Shown: one piece after another, positions 24,661 to 32,692 of the stretch | Numbering within the stretch: position 1 is the stretch's first letter | How the letters are laid out: every line of letters begins with the position of its first letter | From: CAYYMH01 sp964472785 | GTDB taxonomy: Bacteria > Zhuqueibacterota > Zhuqueibacteria > Thermofontimicrobiales > Thermofontimicrobiaceae | NCBI GenBank assembly: GCA_964472785.1 | Contig: CAYYMH010000039.1 | Span: 1 to 38,948 of the forward strand | Direction: 5' to 3' | Length of the DNA stretch: 38,948 nucleotides | The notes under the pieces: model-generated | Told to the model about the DNA's origin: nothing | Database searches by the model: none | The model's input: the letters and a program-made list of their open reading frames with translations, nothing else | Program-made: the position numbers and the translations under genes

Positions 24661-24777
24661 GTGAAAGGTATTCCCAACAGGCAAAAAAAATTTACTCAGC
24701 CAAAATCAACATACTCTAAAGATCAGTCAAAATTTGAGAGAAGCAAACGCTCGGTTATTCAAAAGAAAACGAAGTAG
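24661..24777 (+). CDS. Candidate 38-residue basic peptide
   Basis: A short frame from GTG 24661 to TAG 24777 encodes a peptide with about 14 Lys/Arg and no hydrophobic segment (KGIPNRQKKFTQPKSTYSKD, then QSKFERSKRSVIQKKTK). GGAGG lies 14 bases upstream and CGGAG just before the GTG. The stop abuts the ribosome site of the next gene, so the layout looks operonic. No family is recognised. It could be a translated small nucleic-acid-binding peptide or simply an AT-rich chance frame. Confidence 0.4.
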   Translation: MKGIPNRQKKFTQPKSTYSKDQSKFERSKRSVIQKKTK

Positions 24778-24786
24778 GTGACTCAA

Positions 24787-25407
24787 ATGGCGATTATTTA
24801 TGAAATCAATGCGGATAATCCTCAGGAACGCCTGATCCGTAAGGTTGTGGATGAGCTGAAAAAAGGAGGTGTTATTGCTTATCCAACGGATACGGTTTAT
24901 GGAATCGGGTGTGATATTTTTGAAAAAAGGGCAATTGACCGAATCCGGTTATTGAAAGGCAAATCTCATAAATCACCGCTGAGCTTTATTTGTGCTGATT
25001 TAAAAGATATCAGCAATTACGCTTACGTATCAAACAAAGCCTATAAAATTATGCGCCAGTTGTCTCCGGGACCTTTTACTTTTGTGTTGAGATCTACCCG
25101 ACTGGTTCCTAAACTTATGGTGAGTAAACGAAAAACTGTCGGGATTCGAGTGCCGGATAATAATATTTGCCACGAGTTATTAAAAGAACTGGGTCATCCG
25201 ATTGTCAGCACCAGCGCCAGTTTTGGAGAGTTTGACATTTTCAGAACTGCTCAAGATATTGATATTCGGTTAGGTCATTTGTTAGATGTCATCATTGATG
25301 GCGGCACATTGGGCATTTCTCCCTCCACAGTGCTCGATTTGACGAATGATGATGAGGTTAAAGTTTTACGAGAAGGTAAGGGGGATTTGAGAGAATTATC
25401 GTATTAA
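24787..25407 (+). CDS. YciO/Sua5/YrdC-family protein (L-threonylcarbamoyladenylate synthase-like)
   Basis: This 206-residue cytosolic protein starts at ATG 24787, because AGGTGA sits six bases before it; the GTG at 24778 overlaps that site. The YrdC nucleotide-binding cleft is clear: KKGGVIAYPTDTVYGIGCDI, KSHKSPLSFICADL, KTVGIRVPDN and HPIVSTSAS. The N-terminal IYEINADNPQERL and the closing DVIIDGGTLGISPSTVLDLT then VLREGKGD are characteristic of the YciO branch, which is about 206 residues long. Sua5/YrdC enzymes make threonylcarbamoyl-AMP for t6A37 of tRNA. YciO proteins are close relatives whose physiological role is less certain. No Sua5 C-terminal extension is present. Confidence 0.92.
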   Translation: MAIIYEINADNPQERLIRKVVDELKKGGVIAYPTDTVYGIGCDIFEKRAIDRIRLLKGKSHKSPLSFICADLKDISNYAYVSNKAYKIMRQLSPGPFTFVLRSTRLVPKLMVSKRKTVGIRVPDNNICHELLKELGHPIVSTSASFGEFDIFRTAQDIDIRLGHLLDVIIDGGTLGISPSTVLDLTNDDEVKVLREGKGDLRELSY

Positions 25408-25469
25408 CATAAGGTTGATAATAGTGTCTATTTTCACGTATCCGTTAGCGGAACAGGATTTTTGAAATA

Positions 25470-27308
25470 ATGAATTCCATCAAAAACGAACACAATTCTA
25501 ATCGTATTGGCAATTTTTATTCAACTCGTCAAAAGGAAAACGGTGTGCGACTTTTTTCTCAGCGCAATAAAACGTCATGGATCATTTTATTCATTATATT
25601 CATCATTCAATATGTCAGTTGCTTTCAGTTCGTTGAAAATCATAAAATGAAAAATTTGACACAAAATTTTATCAAATGGTACACAGCTATTTTTTCCTCT
25701 CAAACAGAGTTGATGGCAATTCATCAATTTAACGGCACCATTGAAAATTTTCAGCCAGATGTCATTGCAACAGCAATCAAAGAGTTAGACCGATTCGAAA
25801 AACGAATTTCTTCGATTGATTCGAGCTTGTTATCTGAAAAACAAAAAATAAATTATGTCGTTGTGAAAAATAAACTCCAGTTACAATTGCTGGAGCTTGA
25901 ACACAGAAAAGTCTGGAAAAATGATCCGTATTTTTATACACATCGTCTCAAAAAAGCGGTTGAGAAAATTACACAGCGACTGGATGATTCAACACAAAGT
26001 GTCGAACCGGAAATTTTGACGTTGCTTAAAAATATACCACCATTCATTACTCAGTCAATAAAAAATTTGCAGGGAAATCAGCTTGTCCGAGCAACATGCG
26101 CCTTGACAGAAATCGAAGATTTACAGAAAATGTTTACGCTGCAACCCATGAATTTTGAAGATATTGATTCAATGTATCTGGATAGTGTGATTTTTTATTC
26201 TGATGTCATTGTTGATTCACTCACACAGTTTCAAGAAATTTTGATCAATAAATCCAAACTAAATGAATTTCAGGGCAAAATATTTGAAAAATCAGAATAT
26301 GAAACATATATCAACGCACTTTTAGGAGAACATATTCAGCCTGAAACCCTAATGAGCAGATTGGAAGTTGATATTGAAAAATACAACCACCGGCTTATTG
26401 ATCATTGCCGAAATTATTTTTCTGGAAAAAACATGAATGTGGAAAAAGAGATGCCACGCCGTCTGGTTCAAATGTTTCATGAAGAGATAAGCAGGTCTGT
26501 GCCCCGAAAAGATGAAATTATTCCGCTTTGCCGGAGCTTTGATCATTACATGAAGCGGTTTGTAACAGAAATTGCCAATCTGTCATTATCAGTTGATTAT
26601 AAAGTACATTTTCAGTGGACAAGCACGGATTTTTTATCTCCGGGCAAATTGTTAAAACTTCAGCCATATAATACGCTGCGAAACAACAGTTCTTTTTATT
26701 GCGATATAAAATCACTCCCCGGGGATAACAATTGGATGGAACAATATGCCGTCTTACAAGACTATAATTTTTCATCGCTTAAGATTGCACTGTTGACCGA
26801 TGGAACGCCGCTGCAACTTTATAATTGGCAATTGAACCGGGAGCATTTTGCTTCTGCTTCAGTGCACTTTTTCGACCAGCCAATTGTGAGAAGTTTGCCA
26901 TTTTATTTAACGTTTAAGTTTTTGAAAATGGGTTTCGGAGGTTACGATGCCAAATTGAAATTCGTATTGTTAGAGCAATATCTGAAAATTTGCTATTCAG
27001 CTTATGCAGAATTACTTTTTTACAATAAAGATTATTCCGATTCTCAACTTGATTCTTTATTTTTAGCAGCAAAAATATTTACCGAAAATGATGTGTCAGC
27101 GGCACGACAAAAAATTCATTGCTTGCCAGGCAAAGACCTGCAAATCTATTGGACGGTGAGCCAATTAAAAGCAATTGAACATGAATGTCGATTGATTCGC
27201 GGGGCGATGTTCAGCGAAAGAGAGTTTTTGCAAAAATTAATTTTATTCGGTCCAGTACCTGTGTCCTTCATTGGCGTTAAAATTAATGAGTTTTACCAAA
27301 TTGAATAA
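25470..27308 (+). CDS. DUF885-like exported protein lacking the usual metal motif
   Basis: This is a 612-residue protein. Residues about 33-51 (SWIILFIIFIIQYVSC) form a membrane anchor or signal ending in Cys, possibly a lipobox. The body is helical. LSEKQKINYVVVKNKLQLQL, then KVWKNDPYFYTHRL, and the C-terminal ECRLIRGAMFSEREFLQKLI with LFGPVP fit the DUF885 helical-peptidase pattern, including its length. The family's HE..PGHH zinc motif and the following EGWA.Y motif are absent; the corresponding region reads SLKIALLTDG ... REHFASASVHFFDQP. It may therefore be a catalytically dead member. ATG 25470 is the first credible start, but its ribosome site is weak, so the N-terminus is uncertain. 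It lies between the YciO-like and the protease genes. Confidence 0.6.
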   Translation: MNSIKNEHNSNRIGNFYSTRQKENGVRLFSQRNKTSWIILFIIFIIQYVSCFQFVENHKMKNLTQNFIKWYTAIFSSQTELMAIHQFNGTIENFQPDVIATAIKELDRFEKRISSIDSSLLSEKQKINYVVVKNKLQLQLLELEHRKVWKNDPYFYTHRLKKAVEKITQRLDDSTQSVEPEILTLLKNIPPFITQSIKNLQGNQLVRATCALTEIEDLQKMFTLQPMNFEDIDSMYLDSVIFYSDVIVDSLTQFQEILINKSKLNEFQGKIFEKSEYETYINALLGEHIQPETLMSRLEVDIEKYNHRLIDHCRNYFSGKNMNVEKEMPRRLVQMFHEEISRSVPRKDEIIPLCRSFDHYMKRFVTEIANLSLSVDYKVHFQWTSTDFLSPGKLLKLQPYNTLRNNSSFYCDIKSLPGDNNWMEQYAVLQDYNFSSLKIALLTDGTPLQLYNWQLNREHFASASVHFFDQPIVRSLPFYLTFKFLKMGFGGYDAKLKFVLLEQYLKICYSAYAELLFYNKDYSDSQLDSLFLAAKIFTENDVSAARQKIHCLPGKDLQIYWTVSQLKAIEHECRLIRGAMFSEREFLQKLILFGPVPVSFIGVKINEFYQIE

Positions 27309-27380
27309 TCACTCCAATTCACTAAAAATAAAAGGTCGTATTCCAACCAAGACCTATTTACAAACAGGAGGATTCACACA

Positions 27381-28391
27381 ATGGCAATACAAGAGGAAGT
27401 AAAAAAAATCAAACAACAAAATCTCAAAAATCTAAAAAAGAAGTCGAATGTGAACGGCGTCGGCATCGGCCACAAAATCGTGGCGGGTAAAGATACCGGA
27501 GAACTCTGTCTTACAGTATTAGTCAAAAAGAAACTACCCAAATCGGAACTACTTAATAAGGATCTGATACCAAAAAAATTTGACAACATCGTGACAGACG
27601 TGAAGGAAATCGGAGAGGTCTTTGCGTATAAGGCGCGAACCGATAGATGGCGTCCGGCTCCGGGAGGCGTGAGTATTGGTCATTACGGAATTACTGCCGG
27701 AACTTTGGGCGCTTTTGTCAAAGACAAAAATACGGGTCAAAAATTAATCCTGTCCAATAATCACGTAATGGCAAACAGTAATGACGCCAGCGAGGGAGAC
27801 GCTATTTTACAACCTGGTCCGGCAGATGGCGGACGCTTCCCGCAAGATCGGATTGCGGATCTGGAGCGCTTTATTCGCATTCAGTTTACCGGTGGCGGAA
27901 ACGGCGGAGGCGAATGTCCGATTGCCGGTTGTCTTTCTAATTTGCTGAACACGTTTGCTAAAGTTCTCGGTTCAAAGACCCGCTTGATCCCAGCGAAAAT
28001 CGAATCGGATGTAAACGAAGTCGATGCGGCGCTGGCAAAACCGCTGGAAGGTGCCGTGACAAACGAAATTATCGATGTCGGTGTAGTCACCGGTACCAAA
28101 GCAGCGCAGGTTGGCATGGCAGTCCGCAAAAGCGGCAGAACCACTCAAACAACGAGCGGTGCCATCGAAGTGCTGGATTCGAATGTGGATGTGGGTTACG
28201 GCGGTGGCAGAGTTGCGACATTTGAGCATCAGATTGTTGCCGGCGATATGTCTGATCCGGGAGATTCCGGTTCGCTCGTTGTCGATGGGTCTGAACCGTT
28301 AGCTGTGGGATTACTTTTCGCGGGGTCCAATGTTTCAACGATTTTAAGTCCGATTGACCGGGTGCTGGCGTTGTTGGATGTTGAGTTTTAA
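27381..28391 (+). CDS. Trypsin-fold serine protease, NAL1-like, cytosolic
   Basis: This 336-residue protein starts at ATG 27381 behind CAGGAGG. There is no signal peptide; the N-terminus is charged and helical. NVNGVGIGHKIVAGKDTGEL then LTVLVKKKLP is the compact N-terminal module of bacterial and plant NAL1-type proteins. The chymotrypsin-like triad is readable: H128 in LILSNNHVMA, D215 in NEVDAALAKP and S296 in SDPGDSGSLVVDG. A Gly-rich cysteine-containing insert (about 170-200; GGGNGGGECPIAGC) lies between H and D. All catalytic residues are intact, so activity is expected, probably on intracellular targets. The physiological substrate is unknown. A 72-base gap follows the DUF885-like gene. 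Confidence 0.88.
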   Translation: MAIQEEVKKIKQQNLKNLKKKSNVNGVGIGHKIVAGKDTGELCLTVLVKKKLPKSELLNKDLIPKKFDNIVTDVKEIGEVFAYKARTDRWRPAPGGVSIGHYGITAGTLGAFVKDKNTGQKLILSNNHVMANSNDASEGDAILQPGPADGGRFPQDRIADLERFIRIQFTGGGNGGGECPIAGCLSNLLNTFAKVLGSKTRLIPAKIESDVNEVDAALAKPLEGAVTNEIIDVGVVTGTKAAQVGMAVRKSGRTTQTTSGAIEVLDSNVDVGYGGGRVATFEHQIVAGDMSDPGDSGSLVVDGSEPLAVGLLFAGSNVSTILSPIDRVLALLDVEF

Positions 28392-28424
28392 GCGGATAGT
28401 ATTGCTTCTTTTATTCTAATATGG

Positions 28425-28545
28425 TTGACCAGTAGAAAATATTAGCTTCAAATAACAGTATTTTCGCGATGTAGGGGACGTCCATGGACGTCCCCTACGG
28501 TCTAAATATAAAAAAAACAAAAAAACCAATAATCCAACTGGTCAT
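28425..28545. repeat. MITE-like interspersed element, copy 2
   Basis: TGACCAGT (28426-28433) and ACTGGTCA (28537-28544) are perfect terminal inverted repeats. Inside is a perfect 28-base palindrome (arm GTAGGGGACGTCCA, 28471-28498), then TACGGTCTAAATATAA, an A-rich tract and ATCCAACTGGTCATT. The layout matches copy 1 at 17671-17793, with compensated changes in the palindrome. Confidence 0.85.
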
Positions 28546-28579
28546 TCATATTTATAGTTTAAAAATTGATACACGTCCA

Positions 28580-28623
28580 AAAGCCACAAAGAGGAATATT
28601 AAATTTTTCCTTTTTGTGGCTTT
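28580..28623. terminator. Intrinsic terminator-like hairpin
   Basis: AAAGCCACAAAGAGGAA (28580-28596) pairs with TTCCTTTTTGTGGCTTT (28607-28623) over 17 positions with one G-U, loop of 10, followed by ATTTTTA. It is a good terminator for plus-strand transcription from the protease gene. The rest of 28392-28821 is MITE copy 2 and AT-rich DNA. Confidence 0.75.
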
Positions 28624-28821
28624 ATTTTTATATACGTTGAGATTGTGCAAAAAACCTTACAATTTGGCTTTTATTTGCTTGCATCTTAAAGTGAAACACG
28701 TTATATTGACGCAACAGTTTTGAATTGAAGGCTTTGACTTACATAAAAAAGGTTGATAGTAGATTGTCAACTTTGAATTTTCTTACTTATTAATCATCGC
28801 ATTTAAAAACCTTATTACAGC

Positions 28822-31800
28822 ATGTACTCTCAGAAAAATTTCAAAGTACTTCTGATTAGCTTTTTACTCCTCATCTCATTTACTAACCTGTTCGGCTATT
28901 TTATACCAGATACAATAAAAAGTGATACCATTGATATTGACAATTGGAAAGTTATCTCCTTTCCATTTGATGAAAGAATTGACAAAGCAGTTATTTTAGA
29001 TTCACTAAACGGTTGGGTTTGGGGTCACGACAAAGGACATCTTTACCAATATAAACAGGGGAAATGGTATCTGACTGATTATTTGTCCGGCATTGATTAT
29101 CAATTATTTTTTGGCTACTTTAACAATTACCTGTGGTTTCTGTGTCGGGACGTGATGAATTATCGATACTTCATTTTATTGATAAATGAAAACGAACAAC
29201 GACGACTATATCCCCCAAATGCAGATCGGATAAGAGATTTGTGCTATTTATCTGATGATAATATTTGGTGTGGTTGTGAATGGGGTGAGATTTTACATTA
29301 CGATGGCAAAAATTGGAAACTCATTCCGACACCAACTTTTGTTCATATTCACAGAATCCTTGTCATAGATAATAATAATTACTGGATCTTTGGGGAGTCG
29401 CATAATCAGAAAATAGTGTATTCATTTAGTAATGGTAGATGGTATAAGGAAGATATGCAATTGTATGAATTTGGTAGTGGCAGTGTGTATCGAATAAAAC
29501 GACTCAATGACTCATATAATTATTTCAGTATGATATCAAATGACCGATTATTAAAATTCGGTATTTCAAATCTTGAAGAAATTAAATTTTCAGAAATAAT
29601 TTCTGATACAGTAAATTTAGTGTTGCATGCAGTAAAAAATCCTATAATTTATCACTCCAGTGGAAGTATTCAAATATCGGGTGGTGACCGTATTTATGTT
29701 AAATCATTTCGGCAAAACAAAATGTTTCTTTACAATTCATTAGAAAAAAAAGTGGGTAAAGCATACATTTTAACGCGAGATGGATACTTAACTCGAATAA
29801 AATTGAATTATGAAGATTTCTTGCAAGAAAGGAATGAACAGTTCCTTCATGATTTGATTGAAGGAAACAAAGATGAATACGGCGTCTCCTTTAATGATGT
29901 GGATAACGATGGAGATGATGATTTATATATCATCAATACGGAAGAAAGAAATATATTAAAACTATATAAAGGGAACCCAGAAAATAAACCTCGTCAAAAC
30001 ATTACATTTCTTGAGACCACCCAACAATTTGAAATATTAGGTCTGATAAAATTTGATGACGGGACGCATGTATATGACTTTGGCATCTGCTGGGCAGATA
30101 TCGAAAACGATGGTGACCGGGATGCTTACATCACCAGTATGTATGGAGAGAATGAATTATTTGAAAATATGGATAATGAGCGATTTCAGGACATCGCGGA
30201 CAAAGCTCGGGTCACTGGAGGAAAATCGCGTTCCAGTATTGCCAGTTGGGGAGATGTGGATAAAGACGGCGATGTCGATCTGTTTGTCACCAACGAAGAT
30301 ACCACCAATATGTTGTTTCTGAATGATGGCGCGGGACAGTTCCGTGACGGTACGAAGGCAGCAGGACTGTTTACAGAGCAGCGCGGCAAAGGTTGTACCT
30401 TTGGCGATATTGACGACGATGGCGATCTCGATCTGGTTGTGACCTTTTTTGGAAGACACAATAAAATCTACCGGAATATGGGTATTGATCGGGAAACAAA
30501 ATTACCGTGTTTTATTGATGATACAGACCGATGTTTACCGGTCAATGCTGATTCACTTGCCAAAAGTACATCCGCCGTATTAGCGGATGTAGACAATGAT
30601 GGTGATCTGGATTTGTACATTACCAATTTGATTTTCACAAACCGGTTGTATCAGAATGATGGCAACGGCATTTTTAAAGACATCACCGATGCAGCCAATG
30701 TTCGTGATTCGAGTTTGTCTCACAGCTCCTGTTTTTTCGATGCGGACAATGATGGTGATCTGGATTTTTATGTGACTAACCGGGGCAAGAATCAATTTTT
30801 TATCAATAACCGAGACGGCACCTTTATTCAAAATGATAAGTTATTCGAATCCATGGATCAATTAGCTTATTCCACCGGTTTTGCCTGCGGTGATCCGGAT
30901 AATGACGGTGATGTGGATTGCTATCTGGCAAATACTGATGAAGATGGTATTTATTATGATAATAAACTGGATAACCAAAATTATTTAAAAATAAAACTAA
31001 TGGGCACCAAAAGCAACCGCGATGCGATCGGTGCGAAAACATGGCTGTATGAGGCAGGGCATTTGAATGAGCAAGATTTCTGTCTTGGGTTGCGGGAAAT
31101 CAATGGCGGATCAGGGTATGGCTGCCAGAATTCGCTGGTGATCCATTATGGTGTTGATCATAGTAAAAAATATGACTTAAAAGTACATTTTCCCAGTGGA
31201 ATTACAAAAATCATACACGACATTAACCCCACACAACAACTCGTTATCGAAGAAGAAATCGGCTTGGCAAAAAAATGGACATTAGCAAAGAAATGGATAA
31301 TGCGCTTGTTGAAAAAAAATCACAACCAAACTGAATTCGTTGAATTTTTGATTCTCTTCTTGTTGTTATTTTTCAGTACGATTTTATTGAAAAAGAAATA
31401 TAATCTGGAGTGCAGACATGTTTTATTTGTATTGGTCATACCCATCTCTTTCTATTTGACGATAACAAGTTTGCTTTTCGAAACTCATTTTATTCTGGGA
31501 CTCGCATTACCTTACACGATTGCCATTATCAGTTATCTGACAATCGCATTTCTCCTCCGACAAAAGAAAACAAAAATTGAAAAGGAAAAAGTTGCAGAAG
31601 AATTACTGCTCAATTGCCGCGCTTTTGATCACGGTGAATGGGCTGTCAGTTATTTAAATCAACTGCAATTGTTCAGTACAAATTTACAGGCAGCGCAAAA
31701 AATATCTGATAATATGGCGAAGCGACTTAACGAAACGATTACCGGATTTTATGATGAGGTTTACAGCGGCATAACAAACATTTATCAAATGGCGTCAGAG

Positions 31801-32439
31801 GTGCCGGAAATATCAGCTTACGGATTGGAATTGGAACGCCAGCTCCTATTTTTGTCTGATAATTTAAATAAAGTAAAAGTTCAATTAAATATAAGAAATA
31901 AGGTTGACAGCGATGTCTGGAAAAGCATTTACCGCGTTGCCGATGATGTCCGGGTGAGTATTAAAAGTATCCGGAATCAGGCAAGCAGATACATTCTTTG
32001 TGACGCGATGGTATTACTGGATAATGCCATAAATCGCTATCGCGAACGGTTTGAATATCCGATTTACTTGAATATGGACATCACAAAATCCTCCACCAAA
32101 GTGAGTATTCGTGATTCCGAGCTGGCAGCAATCCTTGATAATCTGTTTCGCAATGCGGATCAGGCGATGGAGACACAATTCGAAAAAAGGATCGATATTA
32201 AATGCAAAACGACTGATCAATTTTTTATCATGGAATTTAGTGACAGGGGAAAAGGAATCGCCAAAAAAGATTGGGAACGCGTTTTCCAACAAAATTATTC
32301 ATCAAAAAAGGATGGCGGATTCGGTCTGTACTATTCAAAACGAGTGTTAAAAAAATACGGCGGAGAAATCGAGGTTTTGAAAAGCGTCAAAAATAAGGGA
32401 ACAACGTTTCGATTGAAATTGGGTTTGATTTGGGAGTGA
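28822..32439 (+). CDS. Histidine kinase with FG-GAP/VCBS ectodomain
   Basis: This is a 1205-residue membrane sensor. A signal/anchor (LLISFLLLISFTNLFGY) is followed by a propeller-like N-terminal part (about 30-345). Six to seven FG-GAP/VCBS repeats follow (about 350-710; FNDVDNDGDDDLYIINTEE, WADIENDGDRDAYITSMYG, WGDVDKDGDVDLFVTNEDTT and so on), then an ASPIC/UnbV-like segment (about 718-800). Three transmembrane helices (about 838-930) lead to a cytoplasmic helical region. H937 in FDHGEWAVSYLNQL is the best candidate phospho-acceptor, although it lacks the classical H-E/D. The C-terminal ATPase is clear: N-box DNLFRNADQAME (about 1105), G1 DRGKGI and G2 GGFGLYYSKRV. The NtrC-type regulator 250 bases downstream is the obvious partner. 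The ligand is unknown but probably extracellular. Confidence 0.9.
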   Translation: MYSQKNFKVLLISFLLLISFTNLFGYFIPDTIKSDTIDIDNWKVISFPFDERIDKAVILDSLNGWVWGHDKGHLYQYKQGKWYLTDYLSGIDYQLFFGYFNNYLWFLCRDVMNYRYFILLINENEQRRLYPPNADRIRDLCYLSDDNIWCGCEWGEILHYDGKNWKLIPTPTFVHIHRILVIDNNNYWIFGESHNQKIVYSFSNGRWYKEDMQLYEFGSGSVYRIKRLNDSYNYFSMISNDRLLKFGISNLEEIKFSEIISDTVNLVLHAVKNPIIYHSSGSIQISGGDRIYVKSFRQNKMFLYNSLEKKVGKAYILTRDGYLTRIKLNYEDFLQERNEQFLHDLIEGNKDEYGVSFNDVDNDGDDDLYIINTEERNILKLYKGNPENKPRQNITFLETTQQFEILGLIKFDDGTHVYDFGICWADIENDGDRDAYITSMYGENELFENMDNERFQDIADKARVTGGKSRSSIASWGDVDKDGDVDLFVTNEDTTNMLFLNDGAGQFRDGTKAAGLFTEQRGKGCTFGDIDDDGDLDLVVTFFGRHNKIYRNMGIDRETKLPCFIDDTDRCLPVNADSLAKSTSAVLADVDNDGDLDLYITNLIFTNRLYQNDGNGIFKDITDAANVRDSSLSHSSCFFDADNDGDLDFYVTNRGKNQFFINNRDGTFIQNDKLFESMDQLAYSTGFACGDPDNDGDVDCYLANTDEDGIYYDNKLDNQNYLKIKLMGTKSNRDAIGAKTWLYEAGHLNEQDFCLGLREINGGSGYGCQNSLVIHYGVDHSKKYDLKVHFPSGITKIIHDINPTQQLVIEEEIGLAKKWTLAKKWIMRLLKKNHNQTEFVEFLILFLLLFFSTILLKKKYNLECRHVLFVLVIPISFYLTITSLLFETHFILGLALPYTIAIISYLTIAFLLRQKKTKIEKEKVAEELLLNCRAFDHGEWAVSYLNQLQLFSTNLQAAQKISDNMAKRLNETITGFYDEVYSGITNIYQMASEVPEISAYGLELERQLLFLSDNLNKVKVQLNIRNKVDSDVWKSIYRVADDVRVSIKSIRNQASRYILCDAMVLLDNAINRYRERFEYPIYLNMDITKSSTKVSIRDSELAAILDNLFRNADQAMETQFEKRIDIKCKTTDQFFIMEFSDRGKGIAKKDWERVFQQNYSSKKDGGFGLYYSKRVLKKYGGEIEVLKSVKNKGTTFRLKLGLIWE

Positions 32440-32496
32440 AGCAATATGCTATTAGGTTTAAGAAACAGATGCTCAACATTTAAAAGATCGAGTTAT

Positions 32497-32648
32497 ATTT
32501 CGTCCCTACGGGACTCAGCTTGTTTATTTTAGGCGATTTGCTATAAATATTTCGTCGCTAACGCGACTTTATCGAGCTAATATGGCAAAAATTAGCAATG
32601 ACAGGAAAAAGTAGTGCCTAATTTTAAAAAGTCCGCCGTTTGGCGGAC
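32497..32648. repeat. REP-like hairpins in the kinase-regulator spacer
   Basis: ATTTCGTCCCTACGGGACT (32497-32515) and ATTTCGTCGCTAACGCGACT (32549-32568) are two forms of one hairpin whose stem bases change together (GTCCC/GGGAC versus GTCGC/GCGAC). A third stem, GTCCGCC-GTTT-GGCGGAC, is at 32631-32648. None has a T-run. They occupy most of the 253-base spacer. Confidence 0.65.
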
Positions 32649-32692
32649 GATACATAGCAGATTAATAAATAATTCAGTATAAGGAACTCCAA

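Noticed and set aside
28484..28723. Plus-strand frame of 79 residues
   Set aside because: It lies over MITE copy 2 and the terminator hairpin, with no ribosome site and no protein-like pattern.
30053..30831. Several frames of 80-100 residues on both strands inside the FG-GAP kinase gene
   Set aside because: They are shadows of the repeated Asp/Gly-rich coding sequence and have no independent start signals.
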